Program-made: the position numbers and the translations under genes
In this document: in pieces, positions 1 through 7,757 of the stretch
Layout of the letters: each line of letters begins with the position of its first letter
How positions within the stretch are numbered: the stretch's first letter is position 1
Notes under the pieces: model-generated
Database searches by the model: none
Told to the model about the DNA's origin: nothing
The model's input: only the letters and a program-made list of their open reading frames with translations
Source of the DNA: QALR01 sp045646925
GTDB lineage: Bacteria; Bacillota; Clostridia; Oscillospirales; CAG-272
Length of the DNA: 58,390 nt
NCBI GenBank assembly: GCA_045646925.1
Contig: JAZRLQ010000056.1
Coordinates: forward strand, 1-58,390
Direction: 5' to 3'

Positions 1-1534
1 CCTCGACGCTCTTGGGGGAGTTGCCGTAGCCCCAGCTGGTAACGGAGTTTTCCATCTGAGCCGCCCACTTAATGCCGCCGTATTCACTGATGAAATAGGG
101 CTTGCCGTTGTATTTCTGACGTCTGCCGTAGTTTTCAAAGATTTCCGTATCGGTGACCGCTGCATAGCGCTTACGATAGGTCTCTACGCTCTGGTTATAG
201 TCGTGAATATCGTAGATATCCGTAACGACGTGATAGTTACCGCTCGTATCGATGCAGGGACGAACGGGGTCGATGGTCTTCGTGTAGTTGTAGATCGCGC
301 GGATCAGACCGTTGTCCTGCTGTCTGCCGTCAACGTCCCACGTTTCGTTGAAGGGACACCAACCGATGAGCGCGGGGTGGTTGTAGTCTCTGTCCATGGC
401 TTCTGCCCATTCGGAGAGATAATATTTGAGGTTGCCTGCGTTGGTGACGTCGAAGCCCCAGTTTGCGTATTCGCCCCAGACGATATATCCGAGACGGTCT
501 GCTTCGTAGAGGAAGCGGCGTTCAAAAACTCTTTCGTGCAATCTTGCGCCGTTGAAGCCGAGGCGCTTGGAGAGCATAATATCCTTTGCGAACGCATCGT
601 CGGTGGGAGCGGTGTATACGCTGTCTTTGTAATAGCCCTGATCGAGAACGAGGCGCTGGAATACGCGTTTGCCGTTGATGCGCAGACATCTGTCATCAAG
701 CTCGATCTTTCTCATACCGAAGTAGGAACGGACGGTATCCGTGTTCTTTCCGTCGGTAACGGTGATCTCGAGATCGTAGAGCGTGGGGGATTCGATGGAC
801 CAGAGAGAGATCTCGCTCAGAGCAACGGAGGTCTTCACGGTCTTCAGAGTGGTCTTTGCGGTCGCCTTGCCGACTTCTTTGCCGCCAAGGAACGCTTTGA
901 TGGATACGGTTTTCGCGCCGATTTCGGGGAAGGAAAGCTCGAGATCCAATTTTTCGTTATCCACGTCGGGATCCATGCGGACGTTTTTGAGATAAACTGC
1001 GGGAACGACTTCCATCCAGACGGGCGCGTAGATGCCTGTGGAGCGGGTGTAGTAGCAACCGTAGGACTGATAGCGCGCGCACTGCTTGCCGGAGGATTGC
1101 GTTCCGTCTCCCGCAACGTCGGATTCACAGTATACGGCGATGGAGTTGTCGCCCTCGGTCATGTAGGAGGTGATATCGAAGGAGAAGGGCGTATAGCTTC
1201 CGCGATGGCGTCCGACGGACACACCGTTGACGAATACCTCCGTCTTGTGACAAGCGGCTTCGAAGTTCAGAATGACGCGTTCTTCGTCACTGTGAGGCAC
1301 GTTTACGGTTTTGCGATACCAGCATCCGGGAATGAAATCCTTGTAACCGATGCCGGAAAGCTCGCTTTCGGGGCAGAAGGGCACCTGAATGGTTTTTTCG
1401 AGGCGTTCCTTGCGTGCAACGCCGCGAGGCTTGCCCGATTTTCCGAAATCGAATTCGAATTCCCATTCGCCGCAGAGATTGATCCAATTCTGGCGGACAA
1501 GCTCGGGACGGGGATATGCGTTTCTTGTAGTCAT
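1..1534 (-). CDS. Glycoside hydrolase family 2 protein (beta-galactosidase/beta-glucuronidase type), 3' end cut by the window
   Basis: Minus-strand reading frame open from an ATG at 1534 to the left edge (511 codons). It begins MTTRNAYPRPELVRQNW and has the GH2 order: N-terminal jelly-roll sugar-binding domain (FEAACHKTEVFVNG, then HRGSYTPFSFDI), immunoglobulin-like domain, TIM barrel. Both catalytic glutamates are visible: the acid/base in WCPFNETWDVDG (E397) and the nucleophile in FISEYGG (E484). A GAAAGGA ribosome binding site precedes the start. There is no signal peptide, so it probably acts in the cytoplasm on imported beta-linked oligosaccharides. Exact substrate cannot be read; beta-galactosidase and beta-glucuronidase are both possible. 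Divergent from the GH78-like gene to its right. Confidence 0.93.
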   Translation of the reverse strand, partial: MTTRNAYPRPELVRQNWINLCGEWEFEFDFGKSGKPRGVARKERLEKTIQVPFCPESELSGIGYKDFIPGCWYRKTVNVPHSDEERVILNFEAACHKTEVFVNGVSVGRHRGSYTPFSFDITSYMTEGDNSIAVYCESDVAGDGTQSSGKQCARYQSYGCYYTRSTGIYAPVWMEVVPAVYLKNVRMDPDVDNEKLDLELSFPEIGAKTVSIKAFLGGKEVGKATAKTTLKTVKTSVALSEISLWSIESPTLYDLEITVTDGKNTDTVRSYFGMRKIELDDRCLRINGKRVFQRLVLDQGYYKDSVYTAPTDDAFAKDIMLSKRLGFNGARLHERVFERRFLYEADRLGYIVWGEYANWGFDVTNAGNLKYYLSEWAEAMDRDYNHPALIGWCPFNETWDVDGRQQDNGLIRAIYNYTKTIDPVRPCIDTSGNYHVVTDIYDIHDYNQSVETYRKRYAAVTDTEIFENYGRRQKYNGKPYFISEYGGIKWAAQMENSVTSWGYGNSPKSVE

Positions 1535-1573
1535 GGTGAGAGATCCTTTCACGATTTTTATTTTGTTGCTTTT

Positions 1574-1602
1574 ATGGTATCATAGAAAAGGTTCCGTGTC
1601 AA
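1574..1602 (-). promoter_or_regulatory. Sigma-A promoter for the GH2 gene
   Basis: Reading the minus strand, TTGACA (1602-1597) is followed after 17 bases by TACCAT (1579-1574) with a TG one base upstream (extended -10). It lies 40 bases upstream of the GH2 start. Confidence 0.65.
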
Positions 1603-1681
1603 CGCAAAAATAATTTTTTGAAAAAATTTTACTCATCTGTGAAATTTTCGATTTTCATAGGTGGACTGTGCGCGGGATATA

Positions 1682-1710
1682 TTTACTTTTTGCGTGAGAT
1701 GTGGTAGAAT
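1682..1710 (+). promoter_or_regulatory. Sigma-A promoter for the GH78-like gene
   Basis: TTTACT (1682-1687), 17 bases, TAGAAT (1705-1710), the -10 preceded by TGG (extended -10 form). It is 35 bases upstream of the start codon and faces away from the GH2 promoter. Confidence 0.6.
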
Positions 1711-1745
1711 GAGAGCGTATCAAACATATGGAAAGGAATCGTCCC

Positions 1746-3875
1746 ATGAGTATTCATCAAGCTAAATTTGTTTGTGCATCGGAGTTCGCTTGCGCGTCTC
1801 CCGTGTTCGTCAAAAAGATAAACGTGACCGATCCCGCTCGAAGCGAGATCGAAATTTGCGGTCTCGGTTTTTTCGAGCTGTACGTGAACGGAAAGAAGGT
1901 TTCCGACGACGTATTGGTTCCGCCCGCGTCGGATTACGGAAAGAGAGATCTTTCTTCGCTCTACTACCCGATCCACGATACGTTTTCTTACCGCGTGTAT
2001 TATTGCAGATATGCTTTGTCGGAGTATCTGAAAAAGGGTGAGAACGTGCTGGAGGTTCAACTCGGCGGAGGTTATTACTATCAGGACGTTTGCAACGGAG
2101 AGGGAAAACGCTCCTACGGTTGTCCGACGCTTGCTTTTTCTCTGACCGCGGACGGAAGACAGTATCTTTCCGACGAAACGATGACGTGGCATGATTCGGA
2201 GATCGTCTTCGGAAATCTTTACGTTGGGGAAACGCATGATTTCAGGCATAAGGACACGGAAGAAAAGAAGGTCGTGCTTTCAACGACACAGCTCGGCACT
2301 CTGTATGAAAGCGACGCGCCGCACGACAGAGTCGTCCGCAGGATCAGACCTACGGTGATCTTCCGCGACGGAGAGAGAGCCGTATACGATGCGGGCGTCA
2401 ATTTGTCGGGCGTGGTCTCCTTTACGCAGAATACTGCCTGCGGAGAACAGACCGTCGTACGTCATGCGGAAATGATCGACGGCTCGTATCAGCTGTTGAC
2501 GGCTTCCGCGGGCAAGATCGTGCAGAGCGACGTTTATATCAGTGACGGAAACGAAAATTTCTGTATGCCGAAATTCGTATTTCATGGATTCCGTTATTTT
2601 GAGATCGTCGGAAACGCCGAGGATGTCTGGGTCAATGAGATCCATACCGATATGCCTTTGCGCGCCGGATTTTCTTCGGATAACAAGGTCTTGAATTTCT
2701 TGTTCAACGCGTCCGTGCAGAGTTTGTATTCCAATATGCACGCAGGTGTGATCACCGACTGTCCGCATCGTGAGAAGCTCGGTTATACGGGTGACGGACA
2801 GCTGACGGCGGATCTCGGCATGACGATCCTTTCCTCCGAGAAATTCTATGAAAAGTGGCTTCGCGATATCGCTGACGGGCAGGACCCCGAGTCGGGACAC
2901 GTTCAACATACGGCTCCCTTTGAGGGTGGCGGCGGAGGTCCCGGCGGTTGGGGCGGCGCGATCGTCATCGTTCCGTATATGTTCGGCTTGCATTACGGTC
3001 GAACGGATATTTTGCAAGCCTATTATCCGAATATGAAAAAATATATCGCTTATATGGAATCCCGTTGCGAAAACGGCGTCGTCGCTTACGAGGAGGAGAA
3101 GGGCTGGTGTCTTGGCGATTGGTGTACGGCGGAAAAGGTCGCGATCCCCGAGCCGTTCGTCAATACGTATTTTCTGATCAAATGCCTCGATTATATGACC
3201 GAGATCGCTTCCGTTCTCGGAGATCACGACGCGCCCTGGGCGAAGAAGGCTGACGCGTACAGAGCGAATCTGAAAAATCGTTATTACGACGAAAAGACGC
3301 GCGTCTATTGCGAAGGCGTGCAGGGTGCGGACGCGTTTGCCGCGGATATCGGTCTTTGCGACGATGAAATGATCCGCGCGATCGCCGAAAAATACGATCG
3401 TCTCGGCGCATTTGATACGGGAATTTTCGGGACGGATATTCTGATCCGCGTGCTTTTCGAGCACGGCTTCGGAGATACGGCAATGAAGCTTCTGACGTCG
3501 GAAAAGGAGAATTCCTTCGGCGCGTGGTTGAAACGAGGAGAAACCTCTCTTTGTGAATATTGGTGCGGCCGCGCTTCGCATAATCACCATATGTTCGGCG
3601 CGCCCTTGCGATACGTGTTCTTGCATTTGCTTGGGGTTGACGATAGAGGAGATCGCTTGCGGATCACGCCGGCGGAGCTGTCCACCGTCATTTCGTCGGA
3701 AGCGGAAATGGAAACGAAGTTCGGAAGCGTTTTCGTGCGCAGAGAAATTGCGGAGAATGCGGAAGCCTTTGTTTTGCGCACGAGCTGCTCCGCGATTTTC
3801 AGATATCGCGATACGGAGATCGAACTGAAGCCGAACGTGGAGACGGTGCTTCGCTTCGGAAAAGACAGGGTTTAA
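1746..3875 (+). CDS. Alpha-L-rhamnosidase-like glycoside hydrolase (GH78 type)
   Basis: Predicted 709 residues from the ATG at 1746; an ATG at 1728 lies inside the GGAAAGGAA ribosome binding site and is less likely. The N-terminal half is beta-rich (GFFELYVNGKKVSDD, EVQLGGGYYY), followed by an (alpha/alpha)6 barrel. The GH78 signature DCPHREKLGYTGDGQ gives D338, E343 and D350, and the later SLCEYW plus SHNHHMFG give the distal glutamate E604, matching the acidic residues known in bacterial rhamnosidases. There is no signal peptide. The length is shorter than many GH78 enzymes, so an accessory domain is missing or reduced. Likely role: release of terminal rhamnose from plant or bacterial glycans inside the cell. 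Some relatives act on other deoxysugars. Confidence 0.85.
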   Translation: MSIHQAKFVCASEFACASPVFVKKINVTDPARSEIEICGLGFFELYVNGKKVSDDVLVPPASDYGKRDLSSLYYPIHDTFSYRVYYCRYALSEYLKKGENVLEVQLGGGYYYQDVCNGEGKRSYGCPTLAFSLTADGRQYLSDETMTWHDSEIVFGNLYVGETHDFRHKDTEEKKVVLSTTQLGTLYESDAPHDRVVRRIRPTVIFRDGERAVYDAGVNLSGVVSFTQNTACGEQTVVRHAEMIDGSYQLLTASAGKIVQSDVYISDGNENFCMPKFVFHGFRYFEIVGNAEDVWVNEIHTDMPLRAGFSSDNKVLNFLFNASVQSLYSNMHAGVITDCPHREKLGYTGDGQLTADLGMTILSSEKFYEKWLRDIADGQDPESGHVQHTAPFEGGGGGPGGWGGAIVIVPYMFGLHYGRTDILQAYYPNMKKYIAYMESRCENGVVAYEEEKGWCLGDWCTAEKVAIPEPFVNTYFLIKCLDYMTEIASVLGDHDAPWAKKADAYRANLKNRYYDEKTRVYCEGVQGADAFAADIGLCDDEMIRAIAEKYDRLGAFDTGIFGTDILIRVLFEHGFGDTAMKLLTSEKENSFGAWLKRGETSLCEYWCGRASHNHHMFGAPLRYVFLHLLGVDDRGDRLRITPAELSTVISSEAEMETKFGSVFVRREIAENAEAFVLRTSCSAIFRYRDTEIELKPNVETVLRFGKDRV

Positions 3876-3905
3876 CGAAAAAGCGCATTTACGGATAAAA
3901 ATAAA

Positions 3906-3948
3906 AATGGACGAAGAATTGCTGAAATTCTTCGTCCATTTCGTTTTA
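3906..3948. terminator. Bidirectional terminator between GH78-like and lipoprotein genes
   Basis: A perfect 15-bp stem (3906-3920 with 3926-3940) around a 5-base loop, with an A-rich left flank and T-rich right flank, serving the two convergent genes. Confidence 0.85.
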
Positions 3949-4776
3949 TTTTGTAGTTTCTTCTGCGTTATCGGCCTGAGCGTCCTCTTGAGTGCTGAAG
4001 CCGGGAATGTTTTCCGTGCTTTCCATTTCGTCGAGGAAGAGCGAGGTCTTCTTTATGCGGGAAACAAAGGAGATCGTAACGAATTCGTCGGTCTTTTTCG
4101 CTTCGTCAACGTATGTAAGGAATCCGAGAAGCTCTTCGTCGGTAGCTTTGGTAAGCGTATGGGTGTTCGTTGTGAATTCGAAGGTGTAGTCATCGTGGGT
4201 CCATTCGAACGTGACGTTATCGCATTGGATCTCTTCGTCAGTCAGCTTTTCCGTGATGGCTCTGATGGATTGCAAGGCGGTTTCCGTATCTTGCGAACGG
4301 AGTACGATTTTGTAGATGTTTTCAATTCCCATGACGGAATCGGGCAACGTCGAGAGATCAACCTCGCGGAATCGGTAGCCCGTGTTACCGTCGGCGTACA
4401 TATCGAGCCATTGGATGGATTTCGCGTGCGTGGACATAATCGTTTTTCCGAGCAGTCCGACGAGCATTTCCTCCATGGAGAGATTTGCATAGGTGACAGT
4501 GTAGCTGTCCGTGGTCAGAAAAGAGGATTGATAAACGAGAAAATCGATTTCGGTCGTTTTGCAGGTGACGTTGAAAACGTATTTTCCGCTGGTGAAGGTG
4601 TCCTGCTTATAGCTTGTGATCTCAAATTCCAGATCGGGATATTTTTCTTGCAGATAATTGTAGATCTTCAGTTCCAATTCTTCTGAATGGGGAGGTGTCA
4701 GAAAGGAACAGGAAACGGCTCCCATCAGCATAACGAGCGCAAGAGCTATCGTCAATAGTATGCGGGCAAATTTCAT
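3946..4776 (-). CDS. Predicted lipoprotein of unknown function
   Basis: 276 residues. The N-terminus MKFARILLTIALALVMLMGAVSC-type signal ends in a lipobox with Cys23, so the protein should be lipid-anchored on the outer face of the membrane. The mature part (ELELKIYNYLQEKYPDLEFEI onward) is acidic, soluble-looking and has no motif I recognise; the C-terminus is Asp/Glu/Ala-rich. It starts 21 bases after the pcp stop and is probably its operon partner. A GAAAGG ribosome binding site precedes the ATG. No function is assigned. Confidence 0.8.
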   Translation of the reverse strand: MKFARILLTIALALVMLMGAVSCSFLTPPHSEELELKIYNYLQEKYPDLEFEITSYKQDTFTSGKYVFNVTCKTTEIDFLVYQSSFLTTDSYTVTYANLSMEEMLVGLLGKTIMSTHAKSIQWLDMYADGNTGYRFREVDLSTLPDSVMGIENIYKIVLRSQDTETALQSIRAITEKLTDEEIQCDNVTFEWTHDDYTFEFTTNTHTLTKATDEELLGFLTYVDEAKKTDEFVTISFVSRIKKTSLFLDEMESTENIPGFSTQEDAQADNAEETTK

Positions 4777-4797
4777 TGGATGTCCAACCTTTCAAAA

Positions 4798-5406
4798 TTA
4801 AAATATTTCAGACAAAGCGATCTCCAGCGCGCGTACCATCTGATCAAAAGGCATCGAGGGGACGCCTTCCTTTTGTCCTTCGGCGTAGGGAAGATGAATG
4901 AAACCGATCTTCACATCGGCGTTTTCGCGGTTTGCTTTGGCGAGAGAGGAATAGAGCAGATAATTGCAGATATAGGTTCCCGCGGAAAAGGAATACTTTG
5001 CGGGGATCTCTGCTTTTTTCAGAGCGCTGAGAATATCGGCGTGGTCATAGGTCGCGAAGAAGGCTTCTCTTTCGCTATCGATAACGGGATATTCGCCGGA
5101 GGGTTGAGCGGAACCGCCCGGATAAAGTCCGTCGATGTCGGCGATCTCGCCGCAGAGATTCACACCTATTCTTTCCACGCGGATGGCGGCGGAGCCTGCC
5201 GCGAGTCCTACCATCAGAACGGCATCGGGCTTCCATTCGTCCCAGACCTTTTCGATTTCAGGAAAAGCATTTTTCCACGAAACGGGCAAGATCAATTTGC
5301 GGATCTCCATGTTTTCAGGCGCATTCAGCGCGCGCACCGATTCTCCGGAGGGGTTTCTTGTGTCTCCGCCGAACGGTTCGAAGCCTGTTACGAGAATTTT
5401 TTTCAT
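4798..5406 (-). CDS. pcp: Pyroglutamyl-peptidase I (pyrrolidone-carboxylate peptidase)
   Basis: 202 residues, the usual size for this cysteine peptidase (family C15), which removes N-terminal pyroglutamate from peptides in the cytoplasm. The start MKKILVTGFEPFGGDTRNPS is the family signature. The catalytic triad is visible as E78 in RVERIG, C147 in SAGTYICNYL and H171 in FIHLPY. An AAGGAGAG ribosome binding site at good distance supports the start at 5406. It is first in a two-gene operon with the lipoprotein, with its own promoter in the long upstream gap. Confidence 0.96.
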   Translation of the reverse strand: MKKILVTGFEPFGGDTRNPSGESVRALNAPENMEIRKLILPVSWKNAFPEIEKVWDEWKPDAVLMVGLAAGSAAIRVERIGVNLCGEIADIDGLYPGGSAQPSGEYPVIDSEREAFFATYDHADILSALKKAEIPAKYSFSAGTYICNYLLYSSLAKANRENADVKIGFIHLPYAEGQKEGVPSMPFDQMVRALEIALSEIF

Positions 5407-5525
5407 AGCTGCTCTCCTTTTGTCCGAAAAATGACAAACACGGTCGGAATTGTGGCAAAGATATCTTTACTAGTATAAAAAATCGGATTCTATCCATGCT
5501 ATAGACAGCCGTGTTAAGTATCATG

Positions 5526-5554
5526 AGTATACCATATGCGGAGCAAAAAATCAA
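5526..5554 (-). promoter_or_regulatory. Sigma-A promoter for pcp
   Basis: On the minus strand: TTGATT (5554-5549), 17 bases, TATACT (5531-5526), the -10 preceded by TGG. Confidence 0.6.
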
Positions 5555-5653
5555 GCGGTTTTCTCTATTTTTGTCTTTGTTGCCATTTTTGACCATACGG
5601 CATTTTATTTTTATATCTATAATATGCAAAAATGGATGCCGATATTCGATCAG

Positions 5654-5681
5654 TTTCAACAAAGCGAGATTTTGCTAAAAT
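5654..5681 (+). promoter_or_regulatory. Likely extended -10 promoter for the enolase gene
   Basis: TAAAAT at 5676-5681 preceded by TGC (extended -10), with a weak -35 (TTTCAA, 5654-5659) at 16 bases. It lies about 27 bases upstream of the start. Confidence 0.45.
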
Positions 5682-5707
5682 AATATCCATACGCGGAAAG
5701 GGGAAGA

Positions 5708-6955
5708 ATGATGAGCGTCAATGAGAAAATATCGTCCGTCAGAGCGATTGAAATTCTGGATTCGGGAGGAAATCCGACCGTCAGCGTACACGTCACTTTG
5801 GAGGGCGGCGCGGAGGGGCGCGCCTCTGTGCCGAGCGGCGCTTCGACGGGAAAGAGAGAGGCGTATGAACGCCGCGACGGAGATCCGTGGAGGTACTTCG
5901 GAAAGGGAACGCAGGAGGTCTGCAGAGATATCGAGAGGAAAATATTCCCCTATATCAAAGGAATGTCCGCAAGCGAGCAGTCGCTTTTGGATGAAAGATT
6001 GATCGATATTGACGGCAGTCGGAATAAGGAGAATCTGGGCGCGAACGCCTTGCTTGCTGTATCTCTTGCCGTGGCGCGCGCTTCGGCAAATGCGTACGGG
6101 CTTCCTCTTTTCCGTTATCTCGGCGGCTTGTACGGCATGGAGACAAAGCCGATCCCCATGATGAATATTCTCAACGGCGGTTGTCATGCGGGGAATAATA
6201 TCGATATGCAGGAATTTATGATCGTGCCCGTTGGCGCGCAATCGTTTTCGGAAGCGGTGCGCATGGGGGCGGAGATCTATCAGACCTTGAAGGAGCTTCT
6301 CCGCCGCTATGGACTTTGCATTTCCGTCGGCGCGGAAGGGGGATTTGCTCCCGATCTGAAAAGCGACGAAGAGGCTTTGGCGCTTCTTTCGGAGGCGATC
6401 AAGGGAGCGGGCTACGATACGGAGACCGTCGGGATCGCTCTGGACGCGGCAGCTTCCGAATGGGCGACGGAGGACGGCTATTTTCTGAAGAAACGGGAAA
6501 TATCACAGACCTCACACGAGCTGATACGGAAATTTGAATCTCTTTGCAACGCGTACCCGATACTTTCGATCGAGGATCCGTTGGGTGAAAACGATGCGCG
6601 GGGATGGCGCGATATAACCGCGCGGATGGGAGAGCGCGTCATGCTCGTCGGAGACGATCTTTTCGTTACCAACGAGGCGCTTCTTTCGGAAGGAATACGG
6701 GAGGGACTTGCCAACGCGATTCTGATCAAACCCAATCAGATCGGAACGTTGACGGAAACGCTGCGAACCGTTCGTTTGGCGCAGAAAAACGGCTATCGCG
6801 TCGTGATGTCACATCGCTCGGGAGAGACGGGAGACAGCTTTATATCCGATCTTGCGATCGCGGTCGGCGCGCAATATTTGAAGGCGGGCGCTCCCGCGAG
6901 AGGGGAGCGCGTGGCGAAATACAATCGTTTGCTGGAGATAGAGTACGGTCTTTGA
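5708..6955 (+). CDS. eno: Enolase, divergent copy
   Basis: 415 residues (start 5708 or the adjacent ATG at 5711, which is better spaced from the GGAAAGGGG site). Enolase interconverts 2-phosphoglycerate and phosphoenolpyruvate. The catalytic and metal residues are present: loop SGAST, H160, E169, E210, D246, E289, D316, K341, H369 in SHRSGET and K392. However, several near-invariant neighbours differ: DSGGNPT instead of DSRGNPT, HAGNN instead of HADNN, GAEGG instead of GDEGG, and GETGD instead of GETED. It is about 15 residues shorter than typical. It has no glycolytic neighbours. It may be a second, diverged enolase; activity is likely but not certain. Confidence 0.88.
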   Translation: MMSVNEKISSVRAIEILDSGGNPTVSVHVTLEGGAEGRASVPSGASTGKREAYERRDGDPWRYFGKGTQEVCRDIERKIFPYIKGMSASEQSLLDERLIDIDGSRNKENLGANALLAVSLAVARASANAYGLPLFRYLGGLYGMETKPIPMMNILNGGCHAGNNIDMQEFMIVPVGAQSFSEAVRMGAEIYQTLKELLRRYGLCISVGAEGGFAPDLKSDEEALALLSEAIKGAGYDTETVGIALDAAASEWATEDGYFLKKREISQTSHELIRKFESLCNAYPILSIEDPLGENDARGWRDITARMGERVMLVGDDLFVTNEALLSEGIREGLANAILIKPNQIGTLTETLRTVRLAQKNGYRVVMSHRSGETGDSFISDLAIAVGAQYLKAGAPARGERVAKYNRLLEIEYGL

Positions 6956-7178
6956 TTTTTGGTTGTATCAAAAAATATCGGAATCAATACAATGGCATCG
7001 AGAAGAGGAATTTGCGCTCGGATCGTGCCGCAAACGTCCCGCGTTTTTTTCTCTTCTTTCGATTAAAGTCCGCTTGTTTTCGGTAACAATAGAGTCATGG
7101 AACGCACGGCGAAGATGAATGCGCCGTGTGAAACGATATACCGCGATCTTATGTATGAAAAAGAAAGAGGTGGTCAGC

Positions 7179-7577
7179 TTGACCGTAAAAAGAGGAGATA
7201 TTTATTATGCGGATCTGAGCCCCGTCGTCGGCAGTGAGCAGGGCGGGCTTCGTCCGGTACTGATCGTTCAAAATGATATCGGAAATAAGTACAGTCCCAC
7301 CGTGATCGCCGCGGCGATCACCAGCCGATTGGGAAAAGCGAAATTGCCGACGCATATCGACGTTTACGCCGAGCGCTTTGGGCTTGTGAAGGATTCCGTG
7401 ATTTTGCTCGAACAGATACGGACCATCGACAAGACCCGATTGAGAGAGAAAATGGGGCATATTGACGACGTACTTATGCAAAAGGTCAATAACGCCATTA
7501 CGATCAGCTTCGGTCTGAATCCGTACGAAACCGTTGCGAGAGAAACGGACGGTGTCACACCGCAAACCATTGCCTGA
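7179..7577 (+). CDS. mazF: MazF/PemK-family endoribonuclease toxin (EndoA-like)
   Basis: 132 residues from a TTG at 7179, chosen because AAAGAGGTGG ends five bases before it and the protein then begins MTVKRGDIYYADLSPVVG exactly where Bacillus EndoA begins. MazF enzymes cleave mRNA at short specific sites. The conserved SEQGGLRPVLIVQNDIGN, KLPTH and LLEQIRTIDK blocks are intact. The antitoxin gene normally just upstream is not apparent: the preceding 220 bases encode no credible ribbon-helix-helix protein. An upstream in-frame ATG at 7155 is possible but overlaps the ribosome binding site. Confidence 0.92.
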   Translation: MTVKRGDIYYADLSPVVGSEQGGLRPVLIVQNDIGNKYSPTVIAAAITSRLGKAKLPTHIDVYAERFGLVKDSVILLEQIRTIDKTRLREKMGHIDDVLMQKVNNAITISFGLNPYETVARETDGVTPQTIA

Positions 7578-7599
7578 CCGACCGCATAAAATTCTTCGG

Positions 7600-7642
7600 A
7601 GATCCGCTTGTCTGAAAATTTCTTGCAGGCGGATCTTTTTTT
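7600..7642 (+). terminator. Rho-independent terminator after mazF
   Basis: Stem of about 12 pairs including G-U wobbles (AGATCCGC pairing GCGGATCT at its base), loop of 13 bases, then a run of seven T. Confidence 0.8.
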
Positions 7643-7692
7643 GATTATAGAAAGAGAAATTGAAAAAATGTTCACAAATTTTTCTGAATTTA

Positions 7693-7721
7693 TTGACTGT
7701 TCTTTGTATATATGGTAAAAT
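7693..7721 (+). promoter_or_regulatory. Strong sigma-A promoter
   Basis: TTGACT (7693-7698), 17 bases, TAAAAT (7716-7721) with upstream TGG. It lies 36 bases before the start of the next gene. Confidence 0.75.
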
Positions 7722-7757
7722 GCCTACGAAAAGAGAATTTACAGGAGGGTTTTCGCA

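Larger units (their letters stand above)
5407..5707. other. AT-rich divergent intergenic region between pcp and the enolase gene
   Basis: About 300 bases without a convincing coding sequence. It contains one likely sigma-A promoter for each flanking gene (listed separately). The transcribed leader of pcp would be about 110 bases long. I see no riboswitch or T-box hallmark in it. Confidence 0.6.

Noticed and set aside
203..1585. Plus-strand open frame of 460 codons at the left end
   Set aside because: The minus strand encodes a GH2 enzyme with both catalytic glutamates across the same bases; the plus frame has no family features.
6956..7178. Possible antitoxin gene before mazF
   Set aside because: Only short frames lacking a credible ribosome binding site or DNA-binding motif are present, so no gene was called.
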